NCBI RefSeq assembly: GCF_900114385.1
Contig: NZ_FOSW01000019.1
Location: forward strand, 1-64,000
Direction: 5' to 3'
Length of the DNA: 64,000 nt
From: Geodermatophilus ruber
GTDB lineage: Bacteria > Actinomycetota > Actinomycetes > Mycobacteriales > Geodermatophilaceae
Shown: piece after piece, positions 1 through 10,045 of the stretch
Position numbering within the stretch: position 1 is the stretch's first letter
Layout: every line of letters begins with the position of its first letter
Made by a program: the position numbers and the translations under genes
The notes under the pieces: model-generated
The model's database searches: none
Told to the model about the DNA's origin: nothing
Seen by the model: only the letters and a program-made list of their open reading frames with translations

Positions 1-10
1 CCCCCCTTTT
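1..10 (-). other. Candidate programmed frameshift site of the IS transposase
   Basis: On the minus strand the sequence ends in AAAAGGGGGG, just after codons for VRAKRG. IS427-group elements commonly carry an A4-G run here that shifts ribosomes from orfA into orfB. The downstream frame is outside the window, so the shift itself cannot be confirmed. Confidence 0.5.
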
Positions 11-367
11 GGCCCGGACGCTGACCGAGTCCAGGCTGGCCCGCGACCAGTCCAGCCGGCCCTGCTCACCCAGCCGGTCCAACACGGCCTGGTGGAGTCG
101 GTCGAAGACATCGGCCTGGGCCCACTCGCGCATCCGCCGCCAGCACGTCACCCCCGAGCCGTAGCCGAGTTCGGTGGGCAGCTTGGTCCAGCCGATGCCG
201 GTGGAGAGCACGAAGGCGATCCCCTCCAGCACCTCCCGGTCGCCGGTGCGCGGCCGGCCGGCGCGCCCGTGGATCGCCGGCTTCTGCGGTGGGATCAGCG
301 GTTCGACCAGCGACCACAGCTCGTCACTGATCAACCGTGGTGGCGGGGAAGACACCGGCGACGACAC
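1..367 (-). CDS. IS5-family transposase, N-terminal frame (orfA), partial
   Basis: Read from a GTG at 367, the product runs through LISDELWSLVEPLIPP, GRPRTGDREVLEGIAFVL, GIGWTKLPTELG and WRRMREWA, then LDSVSVRAKRG at the edge. This is the DUF4096-type N-terminal DNA-binding half of IS5/IS427 transposases, which mobilise the element. The frame is open to base 1. The DDE catalytic half would lie outside the window and, in this group, usually in a second frame reached by ribosomal slippage. GTG at 367 is one possible start; an in-frame GTG lies 4 codons further in. The family call is firm; completeness cannot be judged. Confidence 0.8.
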   Translation of the reverse strand, partial: MSSPVSSPPPRLISDELWSLVEPLIPPQKPAIHGRAGRPRTGDREVLEGIAFVLSTGIGWTKLPTELGYGSGVTCWRRMREWAQADVFDRLHQAVLDRLGEQGRLDWSRASLDSVSVRAKRG

Positions 368-544
368 GACCCGCAGCCTGCGCCGGTTCTTTACGGGCCG
401 ACAGAGCCCGACGACCTACTTACGAAACGTCTTCTTACTCGTCTAGCTGCCGGGCCGCTCGTCCGAGGCCCGGTGGCGGAGCCGGAACGGCACGCGGCCG
501 CGGTGCCGGCCGGGAAGACCGCAGGGACTCCGGGCAACGCGAAG

Positions 545-574
545 AACCCCGGAGGTCCGGGGACCTCCGGGGTT
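545..574 (-). terminator. Hairpin terminator downstream of rpmB
   Basis: A perfect 14-bp inverted repeat (545-558 with 561-574, 2-nt loop) lies 50 bases past the rpmB stop. On the minus strand it is followed by a short TTCTTCG tract rather than a long U run, as is common in high-GC actinobacteria. Confidence 0.65.
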
Positions 575-623
575 GCGCCCGGCCGGAGCCGGGAGGTGAG
601 GTGGGGCCGATCAGCCCCGGGTG

Positions 624-815
624 TCAGCCGCGGACGACCTTGCCGGCGCGGATGCACGAGGTGCACGCGTTGATCCGGCGACGGTTACCGGGGGCGATCA
701 ACGCCCGCACGGACTGGATGTTCGGGTTCCAACGGCGCGGCGTGCGGCGGTGCGAGTGCGACACCGACATACCGAAACCGGGCCCCTTGCCACAGACATC
801 GCACACGGCAGCCAC
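624..815 (-). CDS. rpmB: 50S ribosomal protein L28
   Basis: 63-residue large-subunit protein L28. It begins MAAVCDVCGKGPGFG and contains the conserved SHSHRRTPRRWNPNIQ core. Two CxxC pairs (residues 5/8 and 51/54) make it the zinc-binding C+ form, the version that Zur-controlled C- paralogues replace under zinc starvation. It starts with GTG at 815 behind a GGGAG ribosome site. A TAGACT hexamer at 893-888 on the minus strand is a plausible -10. It is divergent from the fakA-like gene, and the spacing of 186 bases leaves room for both promoters. Confidence 0.95.
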   Translation of the reverse strand: MAAVCDVCGKGPGFGMSVSHSHRRTPRRWNPNIQSVRALIAPGNRRRINACTSCIRAGKVVRG

Positions 816-989
816 GGCGGATCACTCCCAGAAGAATCGTTCACAGACGGCGGTGCACGGAACGCGACCGCATACAGACCGTTGAGCAGTCTAACCGCTT
901 CTCGTCGTCGCCGTCGCGGAGGTCGCCGGATCCGGTTCCTCGACCCCCGATCGCCCGGCCGCGGTCCCGGCGATGTCACCGCGCCTGGG

Positions 990-995
990 TACCCT
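990..995 (+). promoter_or_regulatory. -10 box of a probable leaderless promoter (fakA-like gene)
   Basis: TACCCT ends 6 bases before the GTG at 1002, the spacing expected if transcription starts at the initiation codon. No ribosome-binding site is visible between them. The same arrangement is seen before acyP, smc, lepB, rnhB and the response regulator in this window. Confidence 0.45.
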
Positions 996-1001
996 CCGGC
1001 C

Positions 1002-2645
1002 GTGCTGCCGGCGCTCGACGACGCCGCGGTCGGTCAGTGGTGCCGGGCCGCGGTCTCGGCGCTGTCCGAGTCCCGGGGCCGGCTCGACGACCTGAACGTC
1101 TTCCCGGTGCCCGACGGGGACACCGGGACCAACCTGCTGCTCACCGTCCAGGCCGCCCAGGCCGCGCTGGACGAGGCCGCGCTGGACGAGGCCGCGCTGG
1201 ACGAGGCGGCCGAGTCGGCGTGGACGGTGCTGGCCCGGGGCGCGGTGCTCGGTGCCCGCGGCAACTCCGGGACGATCATCGCCCAGCTCCTGCGCGGCCT
1301 CGCCGACCAGCTCGCCGACGCCGGCCCGGCCGACGGCCCCGCGTTCGCGGCCGCGCTGCAGAAGGCCGCCGACGCCGCCTACGCGGCCGTCGCCGACCCC
1401 GAGGAGGGGACGTTCCTCACCGTCGCCCGGGCCGGCGGGGAGGCCGCGGCCGCCGCGGTGGCCGCGGGCGGTACCGAGCTCGCCGCCGTCGTCCGCGCGG
1501 CGGCCGACGGTGCCCGGGCGGCCCTCGAGGCGACGCCCGGGCAGCTCGCCGCCCTCCGCGACGCAGGAGTGGTCGACGCCGGTGGCGCGGGGCTGTGCCT
1601 GGTCCTCGACGCGCTGGTGACCACCGTGACCGGCACCGAGCCGGCCCGGCCGCCGCTGGTGCACCGGCCGGCCGGCCCTCACCACCACCACGGCCACCAC
1701 CAGCACGGTGGGGACCTCCCGCACCAGCCGCCGCCGGGCCCCGGCAGCGAGGTGCAGTACCTGCTGGCCGACAGCGACGAGGCCGCCGTCGCGCGGCTCC
1801 AGGAACGGCTCGCCCGCCTCGGCGACAGCCTCGTGATCGTGGGCGTGGACACCCCCGCCGGCCGGGAGTGGAACGTGCACGTGCACACCCTCGACGTCGG
1901 TGCGGCCATCGAGGCCGGCATCGAGGCCGGCCGGCCCCACCGGATCTCGGTGACGCCGCTCGCGCCCGTCCGGCCGCCCGCCCCGGTCCCCGACGCGCGG
2001 GCGATCGTGGCGGTCGTCCCCAGCGCCGGGGTGGCACAGCTGTTCACCGGCGAGGGCGTCCGGGTGGTCACCTGCGGCGAGGACGGCGTCACCGAGGACG
2101 ACGTCCTGGCGGAGATCATCGGCTCGGCGGCCGCCGGCGTCGTCGTCCTCCCCAACGACCCGGCCCTGACCGCGGCGGCCTCCCGCGCCGCCGAGCGGGC
2201 CCGGGAGGAGGGCCGCGACGTCTTCGTCGTGCCCACCCGCTCCCCGGTGCAGGGGCTGGCCGCGATCGCGGTCGCCGACCCGTCCCGGCGGTTCGACGAC
2301 GACGTCATCGCGATGGCCGAGGCGGCCGCGGCGACCCGGTGGGCCGAGGTGACCAGGGCCGAGCAGGAGGCACTGACCAGCGCCGGGCTCTGCCGGCCCG
2401 GTGACGTCCTGGGCTCGGCCGAGGGTGACGTGCTGCTGATCGGGGGGGAGCCGGCCGCGGTCGCCTGCGAGCTGCTCGACCGGATGCTCTCGGCCGGCGG
2501 CGAGCTGGTCACGCTGGTCGTCGGCACCGACACCGCCCTCGGCGACGCCGTCTGCGCGCACCTCGGGTCCGCCCACCCCACGGTGGAGGTCACCCGCTAC
2601 GACGGGGGCCCGGGCGGCCTCCCGCTCCAGGTCGGGGTGGAGTGA
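1002..2645 (+). CDS. fakA: DAK2-domain fatty acid kinase-like protein (FakA/YloV family)
   Basis: 547 residues from the GTG at 1002. An N-terminal DAK2 nucleotide-binding domain (about residues 10-205) carries NVFPVPDGDTGTNLL and RGARGNSGTIIAQLL-type motifs. A C-terminal YloV/DegV-like half ends GGLPLQVGVE. In Firmicutes FakA phosphorylates exogenous fatty acids bound to FakB; a FakB partner is not visible here. It lies between rpmB and recG, the usual actinobacterial order, and its stop overlaps the recG start (TGATG). Two oddities: three tandem 15-bp units (1164-1208) encode ALDEA repeats, and a His-rich linker lies near residue 226-236. The frame stays open upstream to 621, but that stretch overlaps rpmB. 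Confidence 0.85.
   Translation: MLPALDDAAVGQWCRAAVSALSESRGRLDDLNVFPVPDGDTGTNLLLTVQAAQAALDEAALDEAALDEAAESAWTVLARGAVLGARGNSGTIIAQLLRGLADQLADAGPADGPAFAAALQKAADAAYAAVADPEEGTFLTVARAGGEAAAAAVAAGGTELAAVVRAAADGARAALEATPGQLAALRDAGVVDAGGAGLCLVLDALVTTVTGTEPARPPLVHRPAGPHHHHGHHQHGGDLPHQPPPGPGSEVQYLLADSDEAAVARLQERLARLGDSLVIVGVDTPAGREWNVHVHTLDVGAAIEAGIEAGRPHRISVTPLAPVRPPAPVPDARAIVAVVPSAGVAQLFTGEGVRVVTCGEDGVTEDDVLAEIIGSAAAGVVVLPNDPALTAAASRAAERAREEGRDVFVVPTRSPVQGLAAIAVADPSRRFDDDVIAMAEAAAATRWAEVTRAEQEALTSAGLCRPGDVLGSAEGDVLLIGGEPAAVACELLDRMLSAGGELVTLVVGTDTALGDAVCAHLGSAHPTVEVTRYDGGPGGLPLQVGVE
1164..1208 (+). repeat. Three tandem 15-bp repeats inside the fakA-like gene
   Basis: Three near-identical 15-base units (GCGCTGGACGAGGCC) encode repeated ALDEA within the DAK2 domain. 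They keep the reading frame and probably vary in number between relatives by slippage. Confidence 0.85.
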
Positions 2646-4825
2646 TGGCCGTCGACATGTCGACCCGGCTCGACCGGGTGCTCGGGGCCAAGACCGCCAA
2701 GGCGATGGCCGAGCAGCTGTCCCTGCACACCGTCCGGGACCTGCTGCGCCACTACCCCCGGCGCTACGCCCGCCGCGGCGAGGTGACCCGGCTGGAGGAC
2801 CTCCAGGTCGGCGACCGGGTCACCGTCCTCGCCCAGGTCCGCTCCGTGGACAGCCGCAAGATGCGCAACCGGCCCGGCACGCTGACCGAGGTGACCGTCG
2901 GGGACGGCGCCGGCACGATGAAGCTGGTCTTCTTCAACCACCGCCACGCCCGGCTGGTCCCGGGCGCGTGGGGGCTGTTCGCCGGCACCGTCGGCGAGTA
3001 CCGCAACAGGCTGCAGTTCGCCCACCCCGACTGCCACCTGATGACCGGGGACGACGACGAGGACTGGGCGCGCGCGCTCATCCCGATCTACCCGGCGAGC
3101 AAGGACGTGTCCAGCTGGGTCATCCAGCGGTCGGTCAAGCTGCTGCTCGACGCCTCGGGGGGCTTCGGCTTCGTCGAGGACCCGCTGCCGGCCGAGCTCC
3201 GGGCCCGGTACGGCCTGCCCAGCCTCCCGGCCGCCCTGCTCGACATCCACCGCCCGACCACCGCCGAGGACGTCGAGCACGCCGAGCACCGGCTCAAGTG
3301 GGACGAGGCGCTCATCCTGCAGCTGACCCTCGCCGCCCGCCGTCGCGCCGCCGCGCTGGAGCCGGGGATCGCCCGGCCGGGGAGGAGCGGCGGGCTGCTG
3401 GACGCCGTCGACGCTGCCCTGCCCTTCGACCTGACCGACGGCCAGCGGGCGGTGGGGGAGGAGCTGTCGGCCGAGCTGGCCCGCGAGCTGCCCATGCACC
3501 GGCTGCTGCAGGGCGAGGTCGGCTCCGGCAAGACCGTCGTCGCGCTGCGGGCCATGGCCCAGGTCGTCGACGCCGGGGGGCAGGCGGCGCTGCTGGCGCC
3601 CACCGAGGTGCTCGCCGCCCAGCACGCGCGGGGCATCTCCGCGATGCTCGGCCCGCTGGGGCGCGCCGGTGAGCTCGACGGCGATCCGGCCGGCACCCGG
3701 GTGGTGCTGCTCACCGGCTCGCTCAAGGCCGCCGCCCGCCGGGAGGCCCGCGCCGCGGTGGCCGACGGCAGCGCGGGCATCGTCATCGGCACCCACGCGC
3801 TGCTGCAGGAGGGCGTGGAGTTCGCCGACCTCGGCCTGGTCGTCGTCGACGAGCAGCACCGCTTCGGCGTGGAGCAGCGCGACGCCCTCCGTGCCAAGGG
3901 GAGCCGGCCGCCGCACGTGCTCGTCATGACCGCCACCCCCATCCCGCGCACCGTGGCGATGACCGTCTACGGCGACCTGGAGACCTCCACGCTGCGCCAG
4001 CTGCCCAGCGGCCGCGGCGGCGTGAAGAGCTCGGTGGTCCCGGCGCGGGAGAAGCCGACCTGGCTCGACCGCGCCTGGACCCGGCTGCGTGAGGAGGTCG
4101 CGGCCGGGCGGCAGGCCTACGTCGTCTGCCCCCGCATCGGTGAGGACGCCGGGGGCGAGGAGGAGCCGGAGGACGCCGACGGCGCACCGGGGGAGGAGAC
4201 CTCGGACCGCCGCCCGCCGCTGGCGGTGCTCGACGTCGCCGAGGGCCTGCGGGAGGGGCCGCTGGCCGGGCTGCGCATCGAGGTGCTGCACGGCCGGCTG
4301 ACGCCGGAGGACAAGGAGGCCCGGATGCGGGCGTTCGCCGGCGGCGAGATCGACGTCCTGGTGGCCACCACCGTCGTCGAGGTCGGGGTCGACGTGCCCA
4401 ACGCCACCGTGATGGTGGTCATGGACGCCGACCGGTTCGGCGTCAGCCAGCTGCACCAGCTGCGCGGGCGGGTCGCCCGCGGCAGGCACGAGGGGCTCTG
4501 CCTGCTGGTCTCCGAGGCGCCCACCGCCTCGGCCACCGGCCAGCGCCTGGCCGCGGTCGCCGGCACCTCCGACGGCTTCGAGCTCGCCCGGCTCGACCTC
4601 GAGACCCGCCGCGAGGGTGACGTGCTGGGCGCGGCCCAGTCCGGCCGCCGCTCGGGCATCAAGCTGCTGTCCCTGCTGGAGGACGAGCAGCTCATCGCCG
4701 AGGCGCGCGCGGAGGCCACCGCGCTGCTGGCCACCGAGCGCGGCCTGGCCGACCACCCCGGGCTGGCCGCGGAGGTCGCCGCGCTGGCGACCGACGAGCG
4801 CGCCCAGTACCTGGAGAAGGCGTGA
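2645..4825 (+). CDS. recG: ATP-dependent DNA helicase RecG
   Basis: 726 residues, the normal RecG length. The N-terminal wedge/OB domain includes LRHYPRRYARRGEV and the TLTEVTVGDG region. The SF2 motor shows Walker A GEVGSGKT (about residue 290), DEQH box DEQHRFGVEQR, motif III MTATPIPRTVAMT, and motifs V/VI ATTVVEVGVDVPNA and QLRGRVARG. RecG remodels stalled replication forks and branches Holliday junctions. The ATG at 2645 overlaps the preceding stop. A GTG one codon upstream is also possible. The stop is followed immediately by a dispersed hairpin repeat. An acidic insert (EDAGGEEEPEDAD) sits between the helicase lobes. Confidence 0.96.
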   Translation: MAVDMSTRLDRVLGAKTAKAMAEQLSLHTVRDLLRHYPRRYARRGEVTRLEDLQVGDRVTVLAQVRSVDSRKMRNRPGTLTEVTVGDGAGTMKLVFFNHRHARLVPGAWGLFAGTVGEYRNRLQFAHPDCHLMTGDDDEDWARALIPIYPASKDVSSWVIQRSVKLLLDASGGFGFVEDPLPAELRARYGLPSLPAALLDIHRPTTAEDVEHAEHRLKWDEALILQLTLAARRRAAALEPGIARPGRSGGLLDAVDAALPFDLTDGQRAVGEELSAELARELPMHRLLQGEVGSGKTVVALRAMAQVVDAGGQAALLAPTEVLAAQHARGISAMLGPLGRAGELDGDPAGTRVVLLTGSLKAAARREARAAVADGSAGIVIGTHALLQEGVEFADLGLVVVDEQHRFGVEQRDALRAKGSRPPHVLVMTATPIPRTVAMTVYGDLETSTLRQLPSGRGGVKSSVVPAREKPTWLDRAWTRLREEVAAGRQAYVVCPRIGEDAGGEEEPEDADGAPGEETSDRRPPLAVLDVAEGLREGPLAGLRIEVLHGRLTPEDKEARMRAFAGGEIDVLVATTVVEVGVDVPNATVMVVMDADRFGVSQLHQLRGRVARGRHEGLCLLVSEAPTASATGQRLAAVAGTSDGFELARLDLETRREGDVLGAAQSGRRSGIKLLSLLEDEQLIAEARAEATALLATERGLADHPGLAAEVAALATDERAQYLEKA

Positions 4826-6621
<1,796 letters not shown>

Positions 6622-6674
6622 AAGGACCCCCGTCCCCCGCCGTTCACAGGCTCACGGCGGGACCCTGAGGGGGC
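6622..6674 (+). repeat. Dispersed intergenic hairpin repeat, copy 2
   Basis: Starts at the stop codon of the DivIVA-like gene with AAAGGACCCCCGTCC. The outer arms GGACCCCC/GGGGGCC and inner arms CCCGCCGT/ACGGCGGG pair with each other. The arms differ from copy 1 but compensate, so the fold is kept rather than the exact sequence. Confidence 0.7.
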
Positions 6675-6788
6675 CACCGCCGGGCCGGACGGTGCCGTGG
6701 ACGGATCGGGTAGTCTCGACGGGTCGGTCCGAATGCCTGGGGTTCGCCCCGGCCGGCCGCCCTCCCACTGCCTACCGCGAGTACTGAC

Positions 6789-7412
6789 ATGTCTGCCGCT
6801 CCGCCGCCCCGCCCGAACGCCGCGTCCTCCGACGCCCGGCGTCCCGCCGCCAACCCCTGGCGCGTGGAACTGCGCGAGCTCGGCCGACGGGCCGGCTCGC
6901 TCAAGGAGCTGGACCGGACGCTGCCGGCGCCCGCGGACTGGCGGGTGGAACTCATGGCCGTCGCCGAGGGCGCCCCGCTGCACCTGCGGTTGCGGCTGGA
7001 GTCGGTGATGGAGGGCGTGCTGGTGTCGGGGGAGGTCGAGGTCCCCGTCGTCGGCTCGTGCGCGCGGTGCCTGGAGCCGATCGAGGACAGCTTCACCCTC
7101 GACGTCCAGGAGCTGTTCGCCTACGAGGGCAGCACCACCGAGGCCACCAGTGAGGAGGACGAGGTCCGGCGGGTCGAGGGCGACCACCTCGACCTCGAGC
7201 CGATGGTCCGCGACCTCGTCGTCCTCGGCCTGCCACTGACGCCGACCTGCACCGAGGACTGCGCGGGCCTGTGCGTCGACTGCGGCCAGCGCCTCGACGA
7301 CCTCCCGCCCGACCACGCCCACGAGGTGGTCGACCCGCGCTGGGCCGGGCTCACCGGCCGATTCGCTTCCGCACCGGGCACCCCCGATGCGGACAACCCA
7401 GAGGAGAACTGA
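6789..7412 (+). CDS. DUF177 / YceD-family protein
   Basis: 207 residues. The DUF177 core (residues ~20-190) has the central CARCLEP metal-type knuckle and the C-terminal [16 protein letters not shown] cluster. This family precedes rpmF (L32) in most bacteria and is linked to 23S rRNA or L32 handling; the exact role is unsettled. The ATG at 6789 follows a 115-base leader with a possible -10 (TAGTCT near 6711). rpmF starts 2 bases after the stop. Confidence 0.9.
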   Translation: MSAAPPPRPNAASSDARRPAANPWRVELRELGRRAGSLKELDRTLPAPADWRVELMAVAEGAPLHLRLRLESVMEGVLVSGEVEVPVVGSCARCLEPIEDSFTLDVQELFAYEGSTTEATSEEDEVRRVEGDHLDLEPMVRDLVVLGLPLTPTCTEDCAGLCVDCGQRLDDLPPDHAHEVVDPRWAGLTGRFASAPGTPDADNPEEN

Positions 7413-7414
7413 CC

Positions 7415-7594
7415 GTGGCTGTCCCGAAGCGGAAGATGTCCCGCGCCAACACCCGCTCGCGCCGCTCGCAGTGGAAGGCGAGCGCCCCCACGCTGGCGCC
7501 GTGCCCGAACCGGGCCTGCGGCGAGCTCAAGCCGCCGCACCAGGCGTGCCCGAACTGCGGCCAGTACGAGGGCCGTCAGGTCCTCTCGGTCTGA
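7415..7594 (+). CDS. rpmF: 50S ribosomal protein L32
   Basis: 59 residues, GTG start, [19 protein letters not shown] at the N-terminus. The C-terminal pairs CPNRAC and CPNC mark the zinc-binding form of L32. It sits two bases behind the DUF177 gene, the conserved yceD-rpmF pair, and ahead of rnc. Confidence 0.96.
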   Translation: MAVPKRKMSRANTRSRRSQWKASAPTLAPCPNRACGELKPPHQACPNCGQYEGRQVLSV

Positions 7595-7613
7595 TCTCCT
7601 GAGTCGACTCGCC

Positions 7614-8435
7614 GTGGGGACCCCGGCCAGCGGCGCCCGGCCCGTGCAGGGCGGGCCCACCGATCGTTCCCCGGCCGGGGCGGCCCACGCCGACCGCGCG
7701 GCCGCCTGGCTGCACGACGCCCTGGGCGTCGTGCTGCCGGGCGGCCTGCTCGCGTTGGCCCTGACCCACCGCTCCTACGCCTACGAGCACGGGGGCCTGC
7801 CCACCAACGAGCGCCTGGAGTTCCTCGGCGACTCGGTGCTCGGCCTGGTGGTGACCGACGAGCTCTACCGCCGTCACCCCGAGCTGCCCGAGGGCCGGCT
7901 GGCCAAGCTGCGCGCCTCCGTGGTCAACATGACCTCGCTGGCGGGCGTGGCGCGCCGGCTCGGCGCCGGCGGGCTGGGCCCGCACCTGCTGCTCGGCCGC
8001 GGTGAGGAGACCACCGGCGGGCGGGAGAAGGACTCCATCCTCGCCGACGCGCTGGAGGCGCTCATCGGCGCGGTCCACATCGGCATCGGCCTGGACGCCG
8101 CCGCCGGGATCGTGCACCGGCTCTTCGACCCGCTCCTGGACCAGGCCGCCACCCGCGGCGCCGGACTCGACTGGAAGACCAGCCTCCAGGAGCTCGGCGC
8201 CGCACTCGGCCTGGGCGCCCCCATGTACGTGGTCGAGGACGACGGTCCCGACCACGCCAAGACCTTCACCGCTTCCGTCGTCCTCGGTGACGCCGTGCGC
8301 GGCCGGGGCGCCGGTCGCACCAAGAAGGCCGCCGAGCAGGAGGCCGCCGAGGCCGCCTGGCACGCGTTGTCGGCCGGCGACGGCGCCGACGGCCGCGCGG
8401 TGTCCAGCGACGCCGATCCCGCCGCCGGGAGCTGA
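7614..8435 (+). CDS. rnc: Ribonuclease III
   Basis: 273 residues. The RNase III catalytic signature [18 protein letters not shown] (about residues 64-81) and the second acidic cluster [11 protein letters not shown] supply the metal ligands. A C-terminal double-stranded RNA-binding domain runs from [15 protein letters not shown] to [14 protein letters not shown]. It processes rRNA precursors and structured transcripts. There is an N-terminal extension of ~30 low-complexity residues from the GTG at 7614. mutM follows 6 bases after the stop (rnc-mutM is a common actinobacterial pair). Confidence 0.96.
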   Translation: MGTPASGARPVQGGPTDRSPAGAAHADRAAAWLHDALGVVLPGGLLALALTHRSYAYEHGGLPTNERLEFLGDSVLGLVVTDELYRRHPELPEGRLAKLRASVVNMTSLAGVARRLGAGGLGPHLLLGRGEETTGGREKDSILADALEALIGAVHIGIGLDAAAGIVHRLFDPLLDQAATRGAGLDWKTSLQELGAALGLGAPMYVVEDDGPDHAKTFTASVVLGDAVRGRGAGRTKKAAEQEAAEAAWHALSAGDGADGRAVSSDADPAAGS

Positions 8436-8441
8436 TCTGCC

Positions 8442-9320
8442 GTGCCCGAGCTGCCCGAGGTCGAGGTGGTCCGGCGCGGCCTGGAGCGCTGGGTCGCCGG
8501 CCGCACGGTCGCCGCCGTCGAGGTGCACCACCCGCGCGCGGTGCGCCGGCACCTGGAGGGCACCGACCATTTCATCGCCGCGCTGACCGGCCGCACCCTG
8601 ACCGCCGCCCGGCGCCGGGGCAAGTACCTCTGGCTGCCGCTGGCCGAACCCGACGGCGCCCCCTCCGGTCAGGCTCTCGTCGCGCACCTGGGCATGAGCG
8701 GCCAGCTGCTGGTGGAGAAGCCCAGCCAGCCCGACGAGACCCACCTGCGCGCTCGGTTCGTCTTCACCGACGGCGGCCGCGAGCTGCGGTTCGTCGACCA
8801 GCGCACCTTCGGCGGGCTCGCCGTGGAGGAGACAGGGGAGGACGGCGGGCTGCCGACCCGCCTGGCGCACATCGCCATCGACCCCCTGGACGACACCTTC
8901 GACGAGGCCGGGTTCAGCGCGGCCCTGCGCCGCCGGCGCACCGAGGTCAAGCGGGCGCTGCTGGACCAGACGCTCATCGGCGGCGTCGGCAACATCTACG
9001 CCGACGAGGCGCTGTGGCGGGCCCGGCTGCACGGCGCCCGCCCGACCGACCGGCTGACCCGGGTACAGGTCCACGCCCTGCTCGACGGCGTCCGCGACGT
9101 GCTGGGCGAGGCGCTCGCGCAGGGGGGCACATCCTTCGATTCCCTCTACGTCGACGTCAACGGCCAGAGCGGCTACTTCTCCCGGTTCCTCGCCGTCTAC
9201 GGGCAGGCCGACCGGCCCTGCCCCCGGTGCGGGACGGCGATCACCCGGGAGTCGTTCATGAACCGCTCCAGCTACAGCTGCCCGACCTGCCAGCCGCGCC
9301 CGAGAGCGCGGCGTTCCTGA
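8442..9320 (+). CDS. mutM: Formamidopyrimidine-DNA glycosylase
   Basis: 292 residues starting [14 protein letters not shown], where Pro2 is the catalytic nucleophile and Glu3 the proton donor. It includes [14 protein letters not shown], the H2TH segment [16 protein letters not shown], and a C-terminal zinc finger (PCPRCG ... YSCPTCQ). It excises 8-oxoguanine and other oxidised purines. It is cotranscribed with rnc by position. Confidence 0.97.
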   Translation: MPELPEVEVVRRGLERWVAGRTVAAVEVHHPRAVRRHLEGTDHFIAALTGRTLTAARRRGKYLWLPLAEPDGAPSGQALVAHLGMSGQLLVEKPSQPDETHLRARFVFTDGGRELRFVDQRTFGGLAVEETGEDGGLPTRLAHIAIDPLDDTFDEAGFSAALRRRRTEVKRALLDQTLIGGVGNIYADEALWRARLHGARPTDRLTRVQVHALLDGVRDVLGEALAQGGTSFDSLYVDVNGQSGYFSRFLAVYGQADRPCPRCGTAITRESFMNRSSYSCPTCQPRPRARRS

Positions 9321-9331
9321 GGTCCACGCTG

Positions 9332-9337
9332 TAGAAC
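9332..9337 (+). promoter_or_regulatory. -10 box of a probable leaderless promoter (acyP)
   Basis: TAGAAC, preceded by TG (extended -10), ends 6 bases before the acyP ATG at 9344, with no ribosome site in between. Confidence 0.45.
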
Positions 9338-9343
9338 GGCGGC

Positions 9344-9616
9344 ATGAGCACCCGCCGCGCCGTCGCCCTCGTCTCCGGGCACGTGCAGGGCGTGGGCTAC
9401 CGGTGGTTCGTCCAGCAGCAGGCCGCGGCCGGCGGGCTGGCCGGGTCCGCGCGCAACCTGCCGGACGGGCGGGTCGAGGTCGTCCTCGAGGGTCCGGCGG
9501 ACGCCGTCGCCGCGGTGCTCGCCGATCTCGGGGGCGCCGGCGCGCCCGGGGGGGTCCGTGACGTGCAGGTTCGTGACGAACCGGCACGGGGGAGTACCGG
9601 GTTCACCACAGAGTGA
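9344..9616 (+). CDS. acyP: Acylphosphatase
   Basis: 90 residues, the size of a single acylphosphatase domain. The signature [16 protein letters not shown] holds the catalytic Arg, and [16 protein letters not shown] holds the catalytic Asn. It hydrolyses acyl phosphates such as 1,3-bisphosphoglycerate. In actinobacteria it commonly sits just upstream of smc, as here. The start ATG follows a -10-like hexamer directly. Confidence 0.94.
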   Translation: MSTRRAVALVSGHVQGVGYRWFVQQQAAAGGLAGSARNLPDGRVEVVLEGPADAVAAVLADLGGAGAPGGVRDVQVRDEPARGSTGFTTE

Positions 9617-9765
9617 CGAACACGACACATGCTCGACACGGTGGGTGTGCAGAGTGGGCGTTGACCTGCGTCTGCGGGCCTGTCACCCTGGGGATACCCA
9701 GACCGCGCCGACCGCCACGCGGGGCGCAGGTCATCAGATCACGCAGTCGAAAGGCCGTTGTTGCC

Positions 9766-9957
9766 ATGGCGAAGGCCCTGTTCGGTTACGTCGTCGCCCC
9801 CGCGGAGCTCCGAGTAGCCGAGGAGAACGCCGTCCTGCGGGCGAAGGTGCGCCGACTGGAACAGGAACTGGTCGAGCTCCGCGCTCAGCGTGATGCCGCC
9901 ATCGCGCACGAGCTGCTCAGCCTCGCCGGCGACAACGCCGAGCCGGCGCTCGCCTGA
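9766..9957 (+). CDS. Small conserved coiled-coil protein of unknown function
   Basis: 63 residues from the ATG at 9766, which has AAAGG 10 bases upstream. The product begins MAKALFGYVVAPAELRVAEE. It then forms a heptad-like coiled coil (NAVLRAKVRRLEQELVELRAQ) and ends in an acidic tail. I do not recognise a named family. The frame continues upstream to 9613, but that part is Cys/Pro-rich, lacks codon bias and overlaps acyP. Its place between acyP and smc suggests nothing specific about its role. Confidence 0.7.
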   Translation: MAKALFGYVVAPAELRVAEENAVLRAKVRRLEQELVELRAQRDAAIAHELLSLAGDNAEPALA

Positions 9958-10030
9958 GGCGTTCTCCGTACCACCGGCACCACCGCTCCCGCTCGCCCCT
10001 GACGTCCCGGGCGCGGGCCACCCGCCGGGC

Positions 10031-10036
10031 TAGAGT
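10031..10036 (+). promoter_or_regulatory. -10 box of a probable leaderless promoter (smc)
   Basis: TAGAGT lies 9 bases before the smc GTG at 10046, with no ribosome-binding sequence between. Confidence 0.45.
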
Positions 10037-10045
10037 CCCCATCCC

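Larger units (their letters stand above)
1..440. mobile_element. IS5-family (IS427-like) insertion sequence, partial, cut by window edge
   Basis: The first ~370 bases encode, on the minus strand, the N-terminal half of an IS5-type transposase. The remainder of the element lies beyond the left edge. The promoter-side end of the element must lie between the transposase start (367) and the rpmB terminator (545). I cannot fix the terminal inverted repeat because the other end is not visible. The stretch 368-544 holds no gene. Confidence 0.7.
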
